DNA from: Frankia sp. QA3 | Lineage (GTDB): Bacteria; Actinomycetota; Actinomycetes; Frankiales; Frankiaceae | DNA length: 50,739 bases | Direction: 5' to 3' | Assembly (NCBI RefSeq): GCF_000262465.1 | Contig: NZ_CM001489.1 | Coordinates: 6,105,157 to 6,155,895, forward strand | Part shown: positions 26,630 to 36,568 of the stretch, piece after piece | Numbering within the stretch: the first letter of the stretch is position 1 | How the letters are laid out: every line of letters begins with the position of its first letter | The notes under the pieces: generated by a model | What the model was told of the DNA's origin: nothing | The model's database searches: none | What the model saw: only the letters and a program-made list of their open reading frames with translations | Translations under genes and position numbers: made by a program

Positions 26630-29053
26630 GTGTTCTCGTCCCTTGTGGCGCTGGTGACGCGCCGTCCGCGCCTGGTGCTCGTCCTCACGGTCGTCGTCCT
26701 GCTCGGTGGCGGCGTCCTCGCGAGCACCGCCTTCGGCAAGCTTGAGACCGGAGGCTTCGACGACCCGGCGTCGGAGTCCACCCGGGCTGCCGATGTGATG
26801 GACGCCCGCTTCCACGGCCGTCCGAACGTGCTGCTCCTCGTCACTGCCCGGCAGGGGGATGTCGACGACGCGGCAGTCGCCGCCGCGGGCCGGTCCGTGG
26901 CGGCCGATCTCGCCGCCCGGCCGGGGGCCCGCGACGTCGTGTCCTACTGGACCGGCGGGGGGCCGGCGCTGCGTTCCCGAGACGGCCGGTCGGCGCTGGT
27001 CGTGGCCAGCGTGCGGGACGATGACGAGGCCTCGGACATCGTCGATCGCTACGAGTCGGGTCAACGCTGGCCGGACACGGTGACCGTCCGACCGGGGGGC
27101 GAGGCGACGGTGGGCGAGGACATCGGCCAGCAGGTCTCCAGCGACCTCGCCGTGGCCGAGTCGATCGCCATCCCGCTGACCCTTGCGCTCCTGGTGATGG
27201 CGTTCGCCGGCGTCGTCGCCGCGCTGCTGCCGCTGGGCATCGGACTGCTCGGCATCGTCGGCGGCTTCGCGGCTCTGTCGGTGATCGGTGGGCTCACCGA
27301 CGTGTCGATCTTCGCCGTGAACCTGGCGACGGCGATGGGCCTGGGCCTCGGCATCGACTACTCCCTGCTGATGGTCAGCCGGTTCCGCGAGGAGCTGGCG
27401 GCCGGGCGTGACCGCGCCGAGGCGGTGGCGGTGACCGTTCACGCCGCCGGTCGGACCATCCTGTTCAGCGGTGCCACGGTGATCGTGGCGTTGGCCGTGA
27501 TGCTGCTGTTCCCGCCGTTCTTCCTGAAGTCCATGGCGTATGCGGGCATCGCGGTGACGCTGGTGGCGGTGGTGGCGGCGATCGTGTCGCTGCCGGCGCT
27601 GCTGATGGTGCTCGGTGAGCGGGTGAACTCCTGGCGGGTGGGCGGCCTGATCGGGCTGGTCCGTCGGCGCCGGACGAGCCGGTCCGGGCGGGTAGGGGTG
27701 ACAGGTGCGGACGGGGGGGACGCGGCTGCGGTGCGGGAGGCGGGCGAATCCCCGTTCTGGCGGCGGGTGGCGGCCACGGTGATGCGCCGGCCGGTACTCA
27801 CCGGGCTGCCGGTGATCGCGGTGCTGCTCGTGCTCGGGGCGCCGTTCCTGCATGTCGACTTCGGGACGCCGGACGACCGGGTGCTCCAGCCCGGCTCGGC
27901 GGCGAGCCGGGTGGTCGGGGACGCCCTGCGCGAGGACTTCTCGGCCGGCCTTGGCGGCGCGATGGAGGTGGTCGTGCAGGCCGGGGGGACGGGATCGGTC
28001 GACCGGTCGGCGCTGGCCGCCTACGCGGCGACCCTGTCGCGGCTGCCTGACGTGGCCCGGGTGGACGGTGCGCTGGGCACCTACGCGCAGGGCCGCCGCG
28101 CCGCGCCCCCCGGTCCGACCAGCAGCCGCTTCGCCGTCGCCGGCGCGGACACGTTGCAGGTGGTGCCCTCGGTGGACTACGCGTCGGGTCGCGCGCAGGA
28201 TCTCGTCCGGGCTGCCCGCGCAGTGCCGTCGCCCGCCGGGACCAGCGCCCTGATCGGCGGGGCGCCCGCCGTCCTGGTGGACGGCAAGAACACGATCGCT
28301 GACCGGCTCCCCCTCGCGCTGGGGCTGATCGCGCTGGTCACCTTCGTCCTGATGTTCCTGTTCACCGGCAGCGTGCTGCTACCGGTGAAGGCGATCGTGC
28401 TCAACGGCCTGGCGATGAGCGCGGTGTTCGGCGCGTCGGTGTGGATCTTCAGTGACGGGCACCTGGCGGGACTGCTCGACTTCACCCCCGGCCCGCTGGA
28501 CACGTCCATGCCGGTGCTGCTGTTCTGCATCGCCTTCGGCCTGTCGATGGACTACGAGGTCTTCCTGCTGTCGCGGATCAAAGAGGCGCACGACGCCGGT
28601 GCATCCAACGCCGAGGCGGTCGCCACCGGGCTTGCCCGGGTCGGGCGGATCGTGACCGCCGCGGCGGCGCTGCTCGCCGTCACCTTCATCGCCTTCGCGA
28701 CCTCGTCGGTCCGCTTCATGCAGATGTTCGGGGTCGGCACGGCGCTGGCCATCGTGCTGGATGCGACGCTCATCCGGGGGGTGCTGGTTCCGGCATTCAT
28801 GCGGGTCGCGGGCAACGCGAACTGGTGGGCACCGGGTCCCCTACGGATCCTGCATGACCGGTTCGGACTCCACGAGTACAACGCGCCCGCCCCGCCGGCC
28901 CGGCCGGGCTCCCCGCCCGTCCCGGCCGCAGGGCATGCATCGGCGGCCCCGGGCTTGGCACCGGCGCAGCAGCCCGCGGGTCAGGGCGGGCTGGTGCCGG
29001 GCGGCGACGCCGGGGAGGGCCCGGCCGCCCGGCCAACCCCGTCGACGAGCTAG
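26630..29053 (+). CDS. MMPL family RND-type transporter
   Basis: 807 aa from the GTG at 26630, chosen because GGAGG lies 5 nt upstream; a GTG at 26603 gives 9 more residues. There are twelve predicted membrane segments in two halves, each with a large extracytoplasmic loop. The Asp-Tyr proton-relay pairs are seen in GLGIDYSLLMVSRF and GLSMDYEVFLLSRIKEA. The tail is Pro/Ala-rich. MMPL proteins export lipids, glycolipids or drugs using the proton gradient. The divergent TetR suggests an inducible efflux role rather than mycolate export. Confidence 0.93.
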   Translation: MFSSLVALVTRRPRLVLVLTVVVLLGGGVLASTAFGKLETGGFDDPASESTRAADVMDARFHGRPNVLLLVTARQGDVDDAAVAAAGRSVAADLAARPGARDVVSYWTGGGPALRSRDGRSALVVASVRDDDEASDIVDRYESGQRWPDTVTVRPGGEATVGEDIGQQVSSDLAVAESIAIPLTLALLVMAFAGVVAALLPLGIGLLGIVGGFAALSVIGGLTDVSIFAVNLATAMGLGLGIDYSLLMVSRFREELAAGRDRAEAVAVTVHAAGRTILFSGATVIVALAVMLLFPPFFLKSMAYAGIAVTLVAVVAAIVSLPALLMVLGERVNSWRVGGLIGLVRRRRTSRSGRVGVTGADGGDAAAVREAGESPFWRRVAATVMRRPVLTGLPVIAVLLVLGAPFLHVDFGTPDDRVLQPGSAASRVVGDALREDFSAGLGGAMEVVVQAGGTGSVDRSALAAYAATLSRLPDVARVDGALGTYAQGRRAAPPGPTSSRFAVAGADTLQVVPSVDYASGRAQDLVRAARAVPSPAGTSALIGGAPAVLVDGKNTIADRLPLALGLIALVTFVLMFLFTGSVLLPVKAIVLNGLAMSAVFGASVWIFSDGHLAGLLDFTPGPLDTSMPVLLFCIAFGLSMDYEVFLLSRIKEAHDAGASNAEAVATGLARVGRIVTAAAALLAVTFIAFATSSVRFMQMFGVGTALAIVLDATLIRGVLVPAFMRVAGNANWWAPGPLRILHDRFGLHEYNAPAPPARPGSPPVPAAGHASAAPGLAPAQQPAGQGGLVPGGDAGEGPAARPTPSTS

Positions 29054-29113
29054 CCGGATCGGGCCGGCCCGGGAAGGGACGGGCGGCATCGTGGGCAGCA
29101 GTGTGCCGCCGGC

Positions 29114-30760
29114 TCAGAAGCGCTCGAAGCCGCGTCGGCGCTCCCAGTCGGTGACCGTGCCCTCGTACCCGGCCAGCTCGACCTCGGCTGCATGGGTTAG
29201 ATGGGCGACCACCCGGTCGCCGAACGCCGCGTGGGCGAGCGCGCTCGAGCGCCACCGTTCGACGGCTTCGCGCAGCGTCGCGGGTAGCGGCGTCAGCCCC
29301 GGCATGGTGAAGGCATTGCCGACCCGGCCGGGTTCGAGCGCCAGCCCGTGCTCCATCCCGTACCGGCCGGCGGCGATCATGCCGGCGATGGCGAGGTACG
29401 GGTTCGCGTCCCCGCCTGGCACGCGGTGTTCGATGCGCAGCCCCGCTCCGCTGCCGACGACCCGCACCGCGCACGTCCGGTTGTCGCGACCCCAGCTCAC
29501 CCCTGTCGGCGCGAACGCGCCGGGGGCGAGCCGCTTGTAGGAGTTGACGTTGGGCGCGAAGAGCAGCGTGAAGTCGGCCATGCAGGCCAGCTGCCCGGCG
29601 ACGAATGAGCACATCAGCGGCGACATCCCCGCGGTGTCGGACCGGGCGGTGTCGGACCGGGCGGTCGGCATCTTCGACATGGTCTGATCGGGCGAGGCGG
29701 CGAACACCGGGTCGCCGCCGTTCGCCCCTCGCAGCGACAGGTGGACGTGGCAGGAGTTCCCCTCGCCCTCGTCATACTTCGCCATGAAGGTCAACGCCTG
29801 CCCCGACACGGCGGCGATCTTCTTGGCGGTCGTCTTGTAGAGGGCGTGGTTGTCGCACGCCCGGAGCGCCTCGGCGTACCGGAACACGATCTCGTACTGA
29901 CCCGGATGAACCTCGCCCCGAGCCGACTCGACCGCTATCCCGGCGCCGGCCATCGCCCGCCGGATGCGGCGGGTCAGGTCGTCGAGTTCCTCGGTGCCGA
30001 ACAACGCGTAGTCGATGTTGTAGCGGCTGGCGGGGGTGAGCCCCGACCAGGAACGCCGCGCCGCCCGTTTGTAGGACTCGCGGAAGACCAGGAACTCCAG
30101 CTCGGTCCCGGCGAGGGCGGTGAGCCCGGCGGCGGCGAGCGCATCGAGCTGCCGGCGCAGCACCGTTCGGGGGGCGACGTCCACGGGGGAACCGTCGGGC
30201 CAGGACGCGTCCGCCAGGACCACCGCGCAGGACGGGCGCCACGGGGCACGGCGCAGGCTGGTCAGATCGGGTCGGAGTCGAAGATCACCGAAGCCGTCGT
30301 ACCAGGGGATGCGCGGATAGCCGCCGTCGGTCTGCATGTCCACGTCGACGGCGTGCAGGTAGGTGCACGCGCCCAGCCCGTCGGCGAGCACCTCGCCGGT
30401 GAAGTGCTCGGGGGACACGGCGCTGCCAACCAGCCGGCCCTGCAGGTCGACGGTGGCGACGACGACCTCCTCGACCGCCTGGTCCCCGGTCAGTAGCCCG
30501 TGCAGCGCCTCGATGCCTGCCATCTGAGGATCGGCCGGTGCCGGCCGGGTATCGGTCCCCGCCGTCCGCGGGTCGGCGTCCGCCGGGCACGGGCCGGCGC
30601 CGTCGTCGGTGCTGGCCCGGTCGGGCGGGGTCACCGCGGCCGAGCCGGCGGACTGCGGCGGTGCCGGAGTGGGCGAGCGACCGGCCGGTTCGGCGGGGTT
30701 CTGCGACTCGGCAGGCCCCGCCGAGCGGGCAGGCGGTATCGGCGCTGGCAGCGACGTCAT
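29114..30760 (-). CDS. Glutamine synthetase-family gamma-glutamyl ligase, last gene of the siderophore operon
   Basis: 548 aa. After a Pro/Ala-rich leader of about 80 residues, the GS beta-grasp (VVVATVDLQGRLVGSAVSPEHF) and catalytic domain follow: metal/substrate motifs GTELEFLVF, GEVHPGQYEIVF, NSCHVHLSL, and the C-terminal block RIEHRVPGGDANPYLAIAG. It resembles the GlnA4/PuuA-type ligases that join glutamate to amines rather than housekeeping GlnA. Its ATG overlaps the stop of the NIS synthetase gene by 4 nt, tying it to siderophore production. It may glutamylate a diamine or hydroxylamine intermediate. That substrate is inferred from context only. Confidence 0.88.
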   Translation of the reverse strand: MTSLPAPIPPARSAGPAESQNPAEPAGRSPTPAPPQSAGSAAVTPPDRASTDDGAGPCPADADPRTAGTDTRPAPADPQMAGIEALHGLLTGDQAVEEVVVATVDLQGRLVGSAVSPEHFTGEVLADGLGACTYLHAVDVDMQTDGGYPRIPWYDGFGDLRLRPDLTSLRRAPWRPSCAVVLADASWPDGSPVDVAPRTVLRRQLDALAAAGLTALAGTELEFLVFRESYKRAARRSWSGLTPASRYNIDYALFGTEELDDLTRRIRRAMAGAGIAVESARGEVHPGQYEIVFRYAEALRACDNHALYKTTAKKIAAVSGQALTFMAKYDEGEGNSCHVHLSLRGANGGDPVFAASPDQTMSKMPTARSDTARSDTAGMSPLMCSFVAGQLACMADFTLLFAPNVNSYKRLAPGAFAPTGVSWGRDNRTCAVRVVGSGAGLRIEHRVPGGDANPYLAIAGMIAAGRYGMEHGLALEPGRVGNAFTMPGLTPLPATLREAVERWRSSALAHAAFGDRVVAHLTHAAEVELAGYEGTVTDWERRRGFERF

Positions 30761-32883
30761 TGATCCTCCGTTCGTGCCATCGAAGCCGTGGACTCGGACG
30801 CGGGCGTGCTGGCGGTCACCGTCGCCACCGGGTTGGCGACCTCGCCGTGCATCAGGTCGAACCCACCGTCCCGGTCCGCCCGGTCGTGGAACCCGGCGCC
30901 GGCGAACTGCTCGCGGTTCAGACAGACCCGGTCGAAGCGCGGCGTGATGAGATCGATCTCGCGGAAGCGTTCCCGTAGCTGCGGGAACCGCTCGTGATAA
31001 CCGTCGATCGTCGCCCGGACCAGCCGCCAGAACTCGCCTTCCTCGACCTGCAGATGATCCGCCGCGAGCACGGAGAAGTAGCGGAAGTGGCCGGCGAACA
31101 CGGCGGAGAGCACCGAGTGGGCCAGCATCGGCCCGGGCCAGCGGCGGCAGTGCTCGGCCGCCTGTGCGGGTATGCCCTCTCGTTCGGGAAAGTCGCCGTC
31201 CACCAGCTCGATGTCGGCGCCGAAGTCCTTCACCGCGATCCGCCGGGGCAGCTGCTCGGCGTCGAAGATGCAGATGACGTTCTCCCCGTGGGGGGTGAAG
31301 GCGACCCCATACCGGTACAGGTAGTGCAGCAGCGGCGGCAGCAATGCGGCGAACAGGGCGGCGAGCCAGTCCCGGGCCGACTGGCCCGATCGGGCCACCA
31401 GCTCCGCGGCGAGCGACCGCCCGTCCGAGCCGATCGTGAGTAGCGACGCGAGGCTACGGGCCTGCTCCCCGTGAGCCAGATGCCGCTCCACCGGATCGCG
31501 CCAGAGCACCCCGAGCAGCTCGTGCAGCCGGTAGGGCGCGCCGGGGATGGCGTCGTAGGCCGGATGGCCGACGGCGGCGCCGGCGACCTCGGACAGGGGC
31601 AGCACCCTCGTCACCTCGCGCAGGAACGGATCGGCGTCGCGCAGGTCGAGCAGCCAGCGCGACACCGCCGGCCCGGCGGCGGCATCCGCCGCGGACATGC
31701 CCCGCCACACCAGGGTGTTGCGGATCATCAGGGAAAGCTTGACGTTGCGCCGCTCCGGCCGGTCGACGTTGGCAAGAGTGCGGACGGCCTGCAGCGGGAC
31801 GTACCGGTCTGGTCCCTCGCCCAACGGGACCAGTAGACCCGTGGCGAGCTCGGCGGCGAACAGCGGGACGATCACGTTCTCCCACTGCCAGGGGTGGACC
31901 GGCAGCCAGATGTAGTCCTCGGCTGCCGCGCCGGCGGCGGACGGGCCGAGGTCGGCGGATGGGTCGAGGTGGCTGGCGCGGGCGGGTACGTTCCGCCGGG
32001 GCGCAGCGGCCACCAGGGCGCGGGCGAGGGTGTCGGCGAAGCGGGCGCGGATTTCCGCGTCCAGCTCGGCGCGGACGAGGGCGGCATTGCCCGACCGGCC
32101 CGTGGCGGAACCGTCCGGCCGGTCGGGATCGGGGGTCGACATGTCCCAGTACCGCCCGATCGCGGGATGCGCTGCCACCCAGCGCAGGCGGAAGGGCGAC
32201 CTGGCCTCCGGGCCGTATCGGCTGGCGGCCGCGCCGAAACCGAGGCGTCCTTTGTTGGCGACGAGGCAGGGATGACCCGACTGATGGCCTTCCAGCGCGA
32301 CGAAGGGCAGGTCGGCGAGAGGTGCCGCGGGCAGCGCCGTCGTCAGCAGGTGCTGGTCGGCCGACTGGGTGGCGAGCAGGTCGCGCACCACGTCGGCGAG
32401 GACCGGATCGGACCACCCGAGCAGGGACTGCGCATCCCGCAGGAACCGCACCGGATCATCGGCGGCGACCTCGCCTGATCGCCCTCGGCTGCGCGGGCCG
32501 GCCGGCCGGCCCGGGCGGTCAGCTGGCCCGTTCGGAGGGGATAGGACGGTCCCCCGGCCGCCGACCGGCGAGGCGGCGCGGGTGAGGCTCGCGGGATCGA
32601 TCCACCAGGACCCGAACGTGCCCCGCTGGGCGTGAAATCGGTAGACGCCGCCGGCTGTCATCAGCCGGTAGGCCCGCGCGGGTCCTCGACCAATCGGGGG
32701 ATACTCCACGAGGTACGTGCCACCGGCGTCGTCGTCGGTCTGCGGCCTGAGTAGATCCTCGTAGGCCAGTTCCGCGATGAGCTTGGCCAGCAGCGTGCGA
32801 CCGGCCTGCCGCCAGCGGTCGGCTGGCCCGTCCGGCCCCGCCACCGGCGGCGGGGATCCTGCGGCAGGCGGGCGGATAGTCAC
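30757..32883 (-). CDS. IucA/IucC-type NIS siderophore synthetase (RhbF/IucC-like)
   Basis: 708 aa. NIS synthetases use ATP to join a carboxylate (usually citrate) to an amine. The N-terminal part LIAELAYEDLL and GGVYRFHAQRGTFGSWWIDP is typical. Later motifs are GHPCLVANKGRLGFG, LPVHPWQWENVI, ANVDRPERRNVKLSLMIRNTLVWRG and AVKDFGADIELVDG. Two Gly/Pro/Arg inserts explain the extra length over about 600 aa. The GTG at 32883 overlaps the hydroxylase stop by 4 nt and its own stop overlaps the GS-like start. The position matches the second condensing enzyme of schizokinen/rhizobactin-type operons. Confidence 0.93.
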   Translation of the reverse strand: MTIRPPAAGSPPPVAGPDGPADRWRQAGRTLLAKLIAELAYEDLLRPQTDDDAGGTYLVEYPPIGRGPARAYRLMTAGGVYRFHAQRGTFGSWWIDPASLTRAASPVGGRGTVLSPPNGPADRPGRPAGPRSRGRSGEVAADDPVRFLRDAQSLLGWSDPVLADVVRDLLATQSADQHLLTTALPAAPLADLPFVALEGHQSGHPCLVANKGRLGFGAAASRYGPEARSPFRLRWVAAHPAIGRYWDMSTPDPDRPDGSATGRSGNAALVRAELDAEIRARFADTLARALVAAAPRRNVPARASHLDPSADLGPSAAGAAAEDYIWLPVHPWQWENVIVPLFAAELATGLLVPLGEGPDRYVPLQAVRTLANVDRPERRNVKLSLMIRNTLVWRGMSAADAAAGPAVSRWLLDLRDADPFLREVTRVLPLSEVAGAAVGHPAYDAIPGAPYRLHELLGVLWRDPVERHLAHGEQARSLASLLTIGSDGRSLAAELVARSGQSARDWLAALFAALLPPLLHYLYRYGVAFTPHGENVICIFDAEQLPRRIAVKDFGADIELVDGDFPEREGIPAQAAEHCRRWPGPMLAHSVLSAVFAGHFRYFSVLAADHLQVEEGEFWRLVRATIDGYHERFPQLRERFREIDLITPRFDRVCLNREQFAGAGFHDRADRDGGFDLMHGEVANPVATVTASTPASESTASMARTEDQ

Positions 32884-34529
32884 CGGTCGACCTCGCCGAA
32901 CATGACGGGATGCCGCCGCCGCACCCCCCGATCGGAGTCCATATCCGCCACGCCGTCGGGCTCCCGGCGTCCCCCACCATCCGCCGCGGGGTTTGGAGCG
33001 GCCGTGCCGGCCCCAACCGGGCCGGTCGGCGCCGTCGTCGTCGTCGCCATCCGTGGCGCGTGGTGGGACCCGCCCGTCCGGGGAGGTGCGCCGAAGGTGG
33101 TGAACGCCGACGGCGGCGGCAGCCGGTAAGCGTGCCCCCTGGTCAGGTCATCGAGGATGACCGCCGCTCGCCAGGCGCCCAGGCCGAGATCGGGGGCACT
33201 CACCCCATGGGTGTGCAGCTCGGCGTTTTGGACGTAGAGGTGTCCGGTCATGCCCGGGTCGGTGGCGATCCGATAACGGGCATCGATCTGGAACCGTCCC
33301 CCGTCGTCGAGAGCCAGCAGCCCAGCCACCGGGTCGAGCAGCGCCGGACGCCGAGCGGCATATCCGGTGGCCAGCACCACCGCGTCCGTGGTCAGCGCGA
33401 AGGCCCGGTCCTGATCACGATGGCGGCAACCGAGCGTGATCTCTCCCCGCTCGCCCTCCAGCGACGCCGCCTGCACCGCCACCCCCGGCAGCAACGTGAC
33501 CGCCTCGTCGCCACCGTCGATCGTCCGTTCGTAGAGCAGGTCGTAGATCTCCGCGATGGTGTCCGCGTCGATCCCCTTGTAGAGCTGCCACTGCGTCGGG
33601 ACGAGAGCGTCCTTGCGGCCTTGTTCCAGGCCGTGGAAGTAACGGATGTAGTCGGGGGTGAACTGTTCGAGGCCCAGCTTCGAGTACTCCATCGGGGCGA
33701 AGGCGGGGGTGCGGGTGATCCAGGTCAGGTGCTGTGCCGCCGTCTGCTGGTTGCGCAGCAGGTCGGCGAACACCTCGGCGCCCGACTGGCCCGATCCGAC
33801 CACGGTGACATGGGACAGCCCGGCCAGGGATGCACGTCGCTGCCGATAGTGCGCCGAGTGGAACACCCGGTCGCTGGAGACTCCCACGAAGGCGGGCGGC
33901 GTGGTCGGTTCGGTGCCGATCCCGAGCACCAGATGCCGCGTCGTCACCACCCGGGTGGACCAGGCGCCAGTCCGATCGGAGGGCTCGCCGGGCGCCGTCC
34001 CTTCGGGCGGCATCGTCCGCGTGACCACGATGCGAAACAGCCCGGCGTCGGGATGCCAGCGGACCGCCTCCACCCGGGTGCCGAAATGGGTCGATTGCAG
34101 GCCTTCGGCGACCCACCGGCAGTAGGCGTCGTACTCGCGGCGGGGGATGTGGAAGCGTTCGTAGAGGTAGAAGCGAAAGAGCCGGTCGTGAGCCCGCAGG
34201 TAGGACAGGAACGACCACGGGCTGGTCGGATCGATGAGGGTGACCAGGTCGGCGAGGAACGGCACCTGCAGGGTTGTGCCTTCCAGCAGCAGCCCGGGAT
34301 GCCAGCTGAACGCTGGAGCCTGCTCGAAGAAGGCGGTCCGCAGGCCAGGGAGGCCGTCGGCCAGTGCAGCCAGCGACAGGTTGAACGGGCCCAGCCCGAC
34401 CCCCACGACGTCATAGTCCGGCGCCTCCGGATAGTCCGGCGCCTCCGGATGGGGGAGGCCAGGCTCCGGGACCGCGACGGGGGTCCGCGGCGGCTCGTCG
34501 TGGGATGCGAGCGGGATGCGGGACGTCAC
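32880..34529 (-). CDS. IucD/RhbE-like flavin N-monooxygenase
   Basis: 549 aa from the GTG at 34529, which overlaps the upstream NIS synthetase stop by 4 nt. FAD loop: VVGVGLGPFNLSLAALADG. NADPH loop: VTVVGSGQSGAEVFADLL. Family motif: ATGYAARRP. The WHPGLLLEGTTLQVPFLADLVTL segment is characteristic of lysine/ornithine/diamine N-hydroxylases. Here the substrate is probably 1,3-diaminopropane made by the two upstream enzymes. Near the N-terminus the hexapeptide-like YPEAPD is duplicated. The last 80 residues are disordered. Confidence 0.93.
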   Translation of the reverse strand: MTSRIPLASHDEPPRTPVAVPEPGLPHPEAPDYPEAPDYDVVGVGLGPFNLSLAALADGLPGLRTAFFEQAPAFSWHPGLLLEGTTLQVPFLADLVTLIDPTSPWSFLSYLRAHDRLFRFYLYERFHIPRREYDAYCRWVAEGLQSTHFGTRVEAVRWHPDAGLFRIVVTRTMPPEGTAPGEPSDRTGAWSTRVVTTRHLVLGIGTEPTTPPAFVGVSSDRVFHSAHYRQRRASLAGLSHVTVVGSGQSGAEVFADLLRNQQTAAQHLTWITRTPAFAPMEYSKLGLEQFTPDYIRYFHGLEQGRKDALVPTQWQLYKGIDADTIAEIYDLLYERTIDGGDEAVTLLPGVAVQAASLEGERGEITLGCRHRDQDRAFALTTDAVVLATGYAARRPALLDPVAGLLALDDGGRFQIDARYRIATDPGMTGHLYVQNAELHTHGVSAPDLGLGAWRAAVILDDLTRGHAYRLPPPSAFTTFGAPPRTGGSHHAPRMATTTTAPTGPVGAGTAAPNPAADGGGRREPDGVADMDSDRGVRRRHPVMFGEVDR

Positions 34530-36568
34530 GGGGCGGCCTCCAACAGCGGGTTCGGAATCTGTACGTAGACCGACTGGGTGGCCACCGGTCCGATCAGCTC
34601 GTCGCGGCCGTCCACGCAGGTGCGCAGGTTGCCCTTGCTGGGCAGGGTGGGGGCCGTCAGGAGGGTGGCGAGCAGTCGGCGGCGGACTGCGGGCGGCCCG
34701 GCCGGCCCGTGGTCCGATCGGGCGTCTGAGGCCATCCGGGCCAGCAGGTCGCGTGCTCGCCCGAGCAGGCGGTGCTCGTCGGCGACGCCGGCCGCGCCCA
34801 GGGCCCCGGCCACGGCGAAGACGTTGTTCACGAACAGGTAGTAGATGATGCGTTCCGCCACCAGCTCGTCGTCGAAGATCGCATCGAGGCCTGTGGCGAA
34901 GCCGGGTAGCAGGCGTTCCATGGCGGCGGCGGCCGAGGCGGCCACGTAGTAGCCCTGGCTGTCGCGGTACCACCCGATCACCGGCCAGCCGTCGGCGTCC
35001 AGGGTGACCAGGGTGTTCTGCAGATGAGCCTCGACGCCCACGCCGAACTGCAGGTACAGGTCCAGCACGGGCGCTGCGAGCACGGTCAGGTAGCTCCCGA
35101 ACCAGGTCTCGGCGAGCGCCCGGACGGGTTCGTGCCGGCGGTCGGCCAGCCGGGTGAGCAGTCGGGGGAGCATCGCCGCCCGGGACCGCCCGCGGCTGTC
35201 CCCCGCCCGGTCGGGCCGGGGCGCGACCAGCGCCGCCATGCTCACCGCCCGGTCGGTTAGGCCGAACGGGTTGGTTCGGATGGCGGTCTCCAGCCCCACC
35301 GTGCCGTCGCCGTCGTCGGATGTCCCGGCCAACTGGGCGATGCCCCGTCGCTCGGACTCCCCCGATGGCGGGGGGCGGCGGTCTGATCGGGTCACTGCCA
35401 CCCAGTCGGGCTCTCCGATGAGGTGGAAGTTCGGATGCCGGGCGGTGAGCGCGGCGCCGAGGCCCGCGTCGACCAGTCTGGTGATCATCTCTGCCAGTCG
35501 GAGCTCCCCGAGATGCAGGACCCGGCGCGAGTTGGTGATCCGCAGGCCCAGGGAGAGCTTGAGCATCACCCGGCTGTCCGGCCGCCAGACGGTTCGCAGT
35601 GAGGACGTTGGATACCACGGCGATCCCGACCTGCCGAGGTCGATGAGGCGCCCGTCGGCGAGCAGCTGGGCGAGCGGGCTGTCCGCGCCTTCAATGAGTT
35701 CACGGGCCTGCCACGGATGCGCCGGCACCGGAACGTAGCCGGGCGGAAGAGCATTGCCGCCGAATTCGCCGGGCCCGGCGGGACCGCCGAATGACGTGGC
35801 GTGACGATGTGCGTCCCGCAGGCCGCCGCGGTCAGTGCCGGTAGGTGCCGACGGGTCTGCCCCGATCGGGCGGTGCCCCCCCACCGCGCCGGAGGCATCG
35901 TCGCCGCCGTACAGCTCGGCCAGCAGGTGCGTGACCCGGTGGTGACTGCCTCCCGGCGGCCGCGTCGCGGAGCTGCGTTCTGCAGCCGGGACACCCGATG
36001 TCGACACGACCGAGGGATGAGCCGCGAACCAGTGCAGCGCGAAGAAACCGGCCCGTTCGGGGGAGTAGGCGGCCATCGCCCGGTCGGAGGCCCCCTGCCT
36101 GCTCGCCGCGGCCGGGTGGAAGGGATGGCCCGTGAGCGACGCCTGCTCCGCGGCCAGGAACGGGGGGACGGCGCTCGGGTGCCCCCCCGTTCGGCGGGCG
36201 TCGAGATGGGCGGCGATCCGGCGCGCCGAATCGATGATCCGGCCCAGCGCCTCGGCCCCGTGAGCAGCGGGCAGCCCCTGTTCCGCGGCGATCTCCCGGA
36301 CGAGGAGCGCGGCGAGCAGGCCGGCGTCGACGGGCGACGGCGTGCCTGCTGGGGGGACCAGCTCGGGCTGGGCGAACCGGTGCCACCCGGACGGGGAGCG
36401 GTGGGTCACCATCGCCCGGATGGACAGGCCTGACGCGGGCAGCCCGACGTCGATCGCGCGGGCGTCGGCGTCCGGAAGGGCGCCTGTCTCCCGTAGCCAG
36501 CAGCGCAGGAGGGTCTCGGTGACGATGTCATCGGCGACGGCTGCGGCCGTGGGTTGGCCGCCGGTCAC
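34526..36568 (-). CDS. IucA/IucC-type NIS siderophore synthetase (RhbC/IucA-like)
   Basis: 680 aa from the GTG at 36568, overlapping the decarboxylase stop by 4 nt. Motifs: GHPFHPAAASRQG near the N-terminus, VPAHPWQARELI, YPTSSLRTVWRPDSRVMLKLSLGLRITNSRR, and a C-terminal FhuF-like reductase/transport-type region with YFLFVNN-like text (YYLFVNNVFAVAGALG). It is the first condensing enzyme in the operon order. A linker near residue 220 is Gly/Pro-rich. No acetyltransferase domain is fused to it, which matters for the missing acylation step. Confidence 0.92.
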   Translation of the reverse strand: MTGGQPTAAAVADDIVTETLLRCWLRETGALPDADARAIDVGLPASGLSIRAMVTHRSPSGWHRFAQPELVPPAGTPSPVDAGLLAALLVREIAAEQGLPAAHGAEALGRIIDSARRIAAHLDARRTGGHPSAVPPFLAAEQASLTGHPFHPAAASRQGASDRAMAAYSPERAGFFALHWFAAHPSVVSTSGVPAAERSSATRPPGGSHHRVTHLLAELYGGDDASGAVGGHRPIGADPSAPTGTDRGGLRDAHRHATSFGGPAGPGEFGGNALPPGYVPVPAHPWQARELIEGADSPLAQLLADGRLIDLGRSGSPWYPTSSLRTVWRPDSRVMLKLSLGLRITNSRRVLHLGELRLAEMITRLVDAGLGAALTARHPNFHLIGEPDWVAVTRSDRRPPPSGESERRGIAQLAGTSDDGDGTVGLETAIRTNPFGLTDRAVSMAALVAPRPDRAGDSRGRSRAAMLPRLLTRLADRRHEPVRALAETWFGSYLTVLAAPVLDLYLQFGVGVEAHLQNTLVTLDADGWPVIGWYRDSQGYYVAASAAAAMERLLPGFATGLDAIFDDELVAERIIYYLFVNNVFAVAGALGAAGVADEHRLLGRARDLLARMASDARSDHGPAGPPAVRRRLLATLLTAPTLPSKGNLRTCVDGRDELIGPVATQSVYVQIPNPLLEAAP

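Noticed and set aside
26521..26844. Longer TetR protein starting at 26844
   Set aside because: It would run through the operator region and the transporter start, and the added text is Arg/Thr-rich without family similarity. The ATG at 26520 gives a normal TetR N-terminus.
29114..30760. Housekeeping glutamine synthetase (glnA)
   Set aside because: The motifs and operon context fit an amine-type gamma-glutamyl ligase, and coupling to an NIS synthetase would be odd for central nitrogen assimilation.
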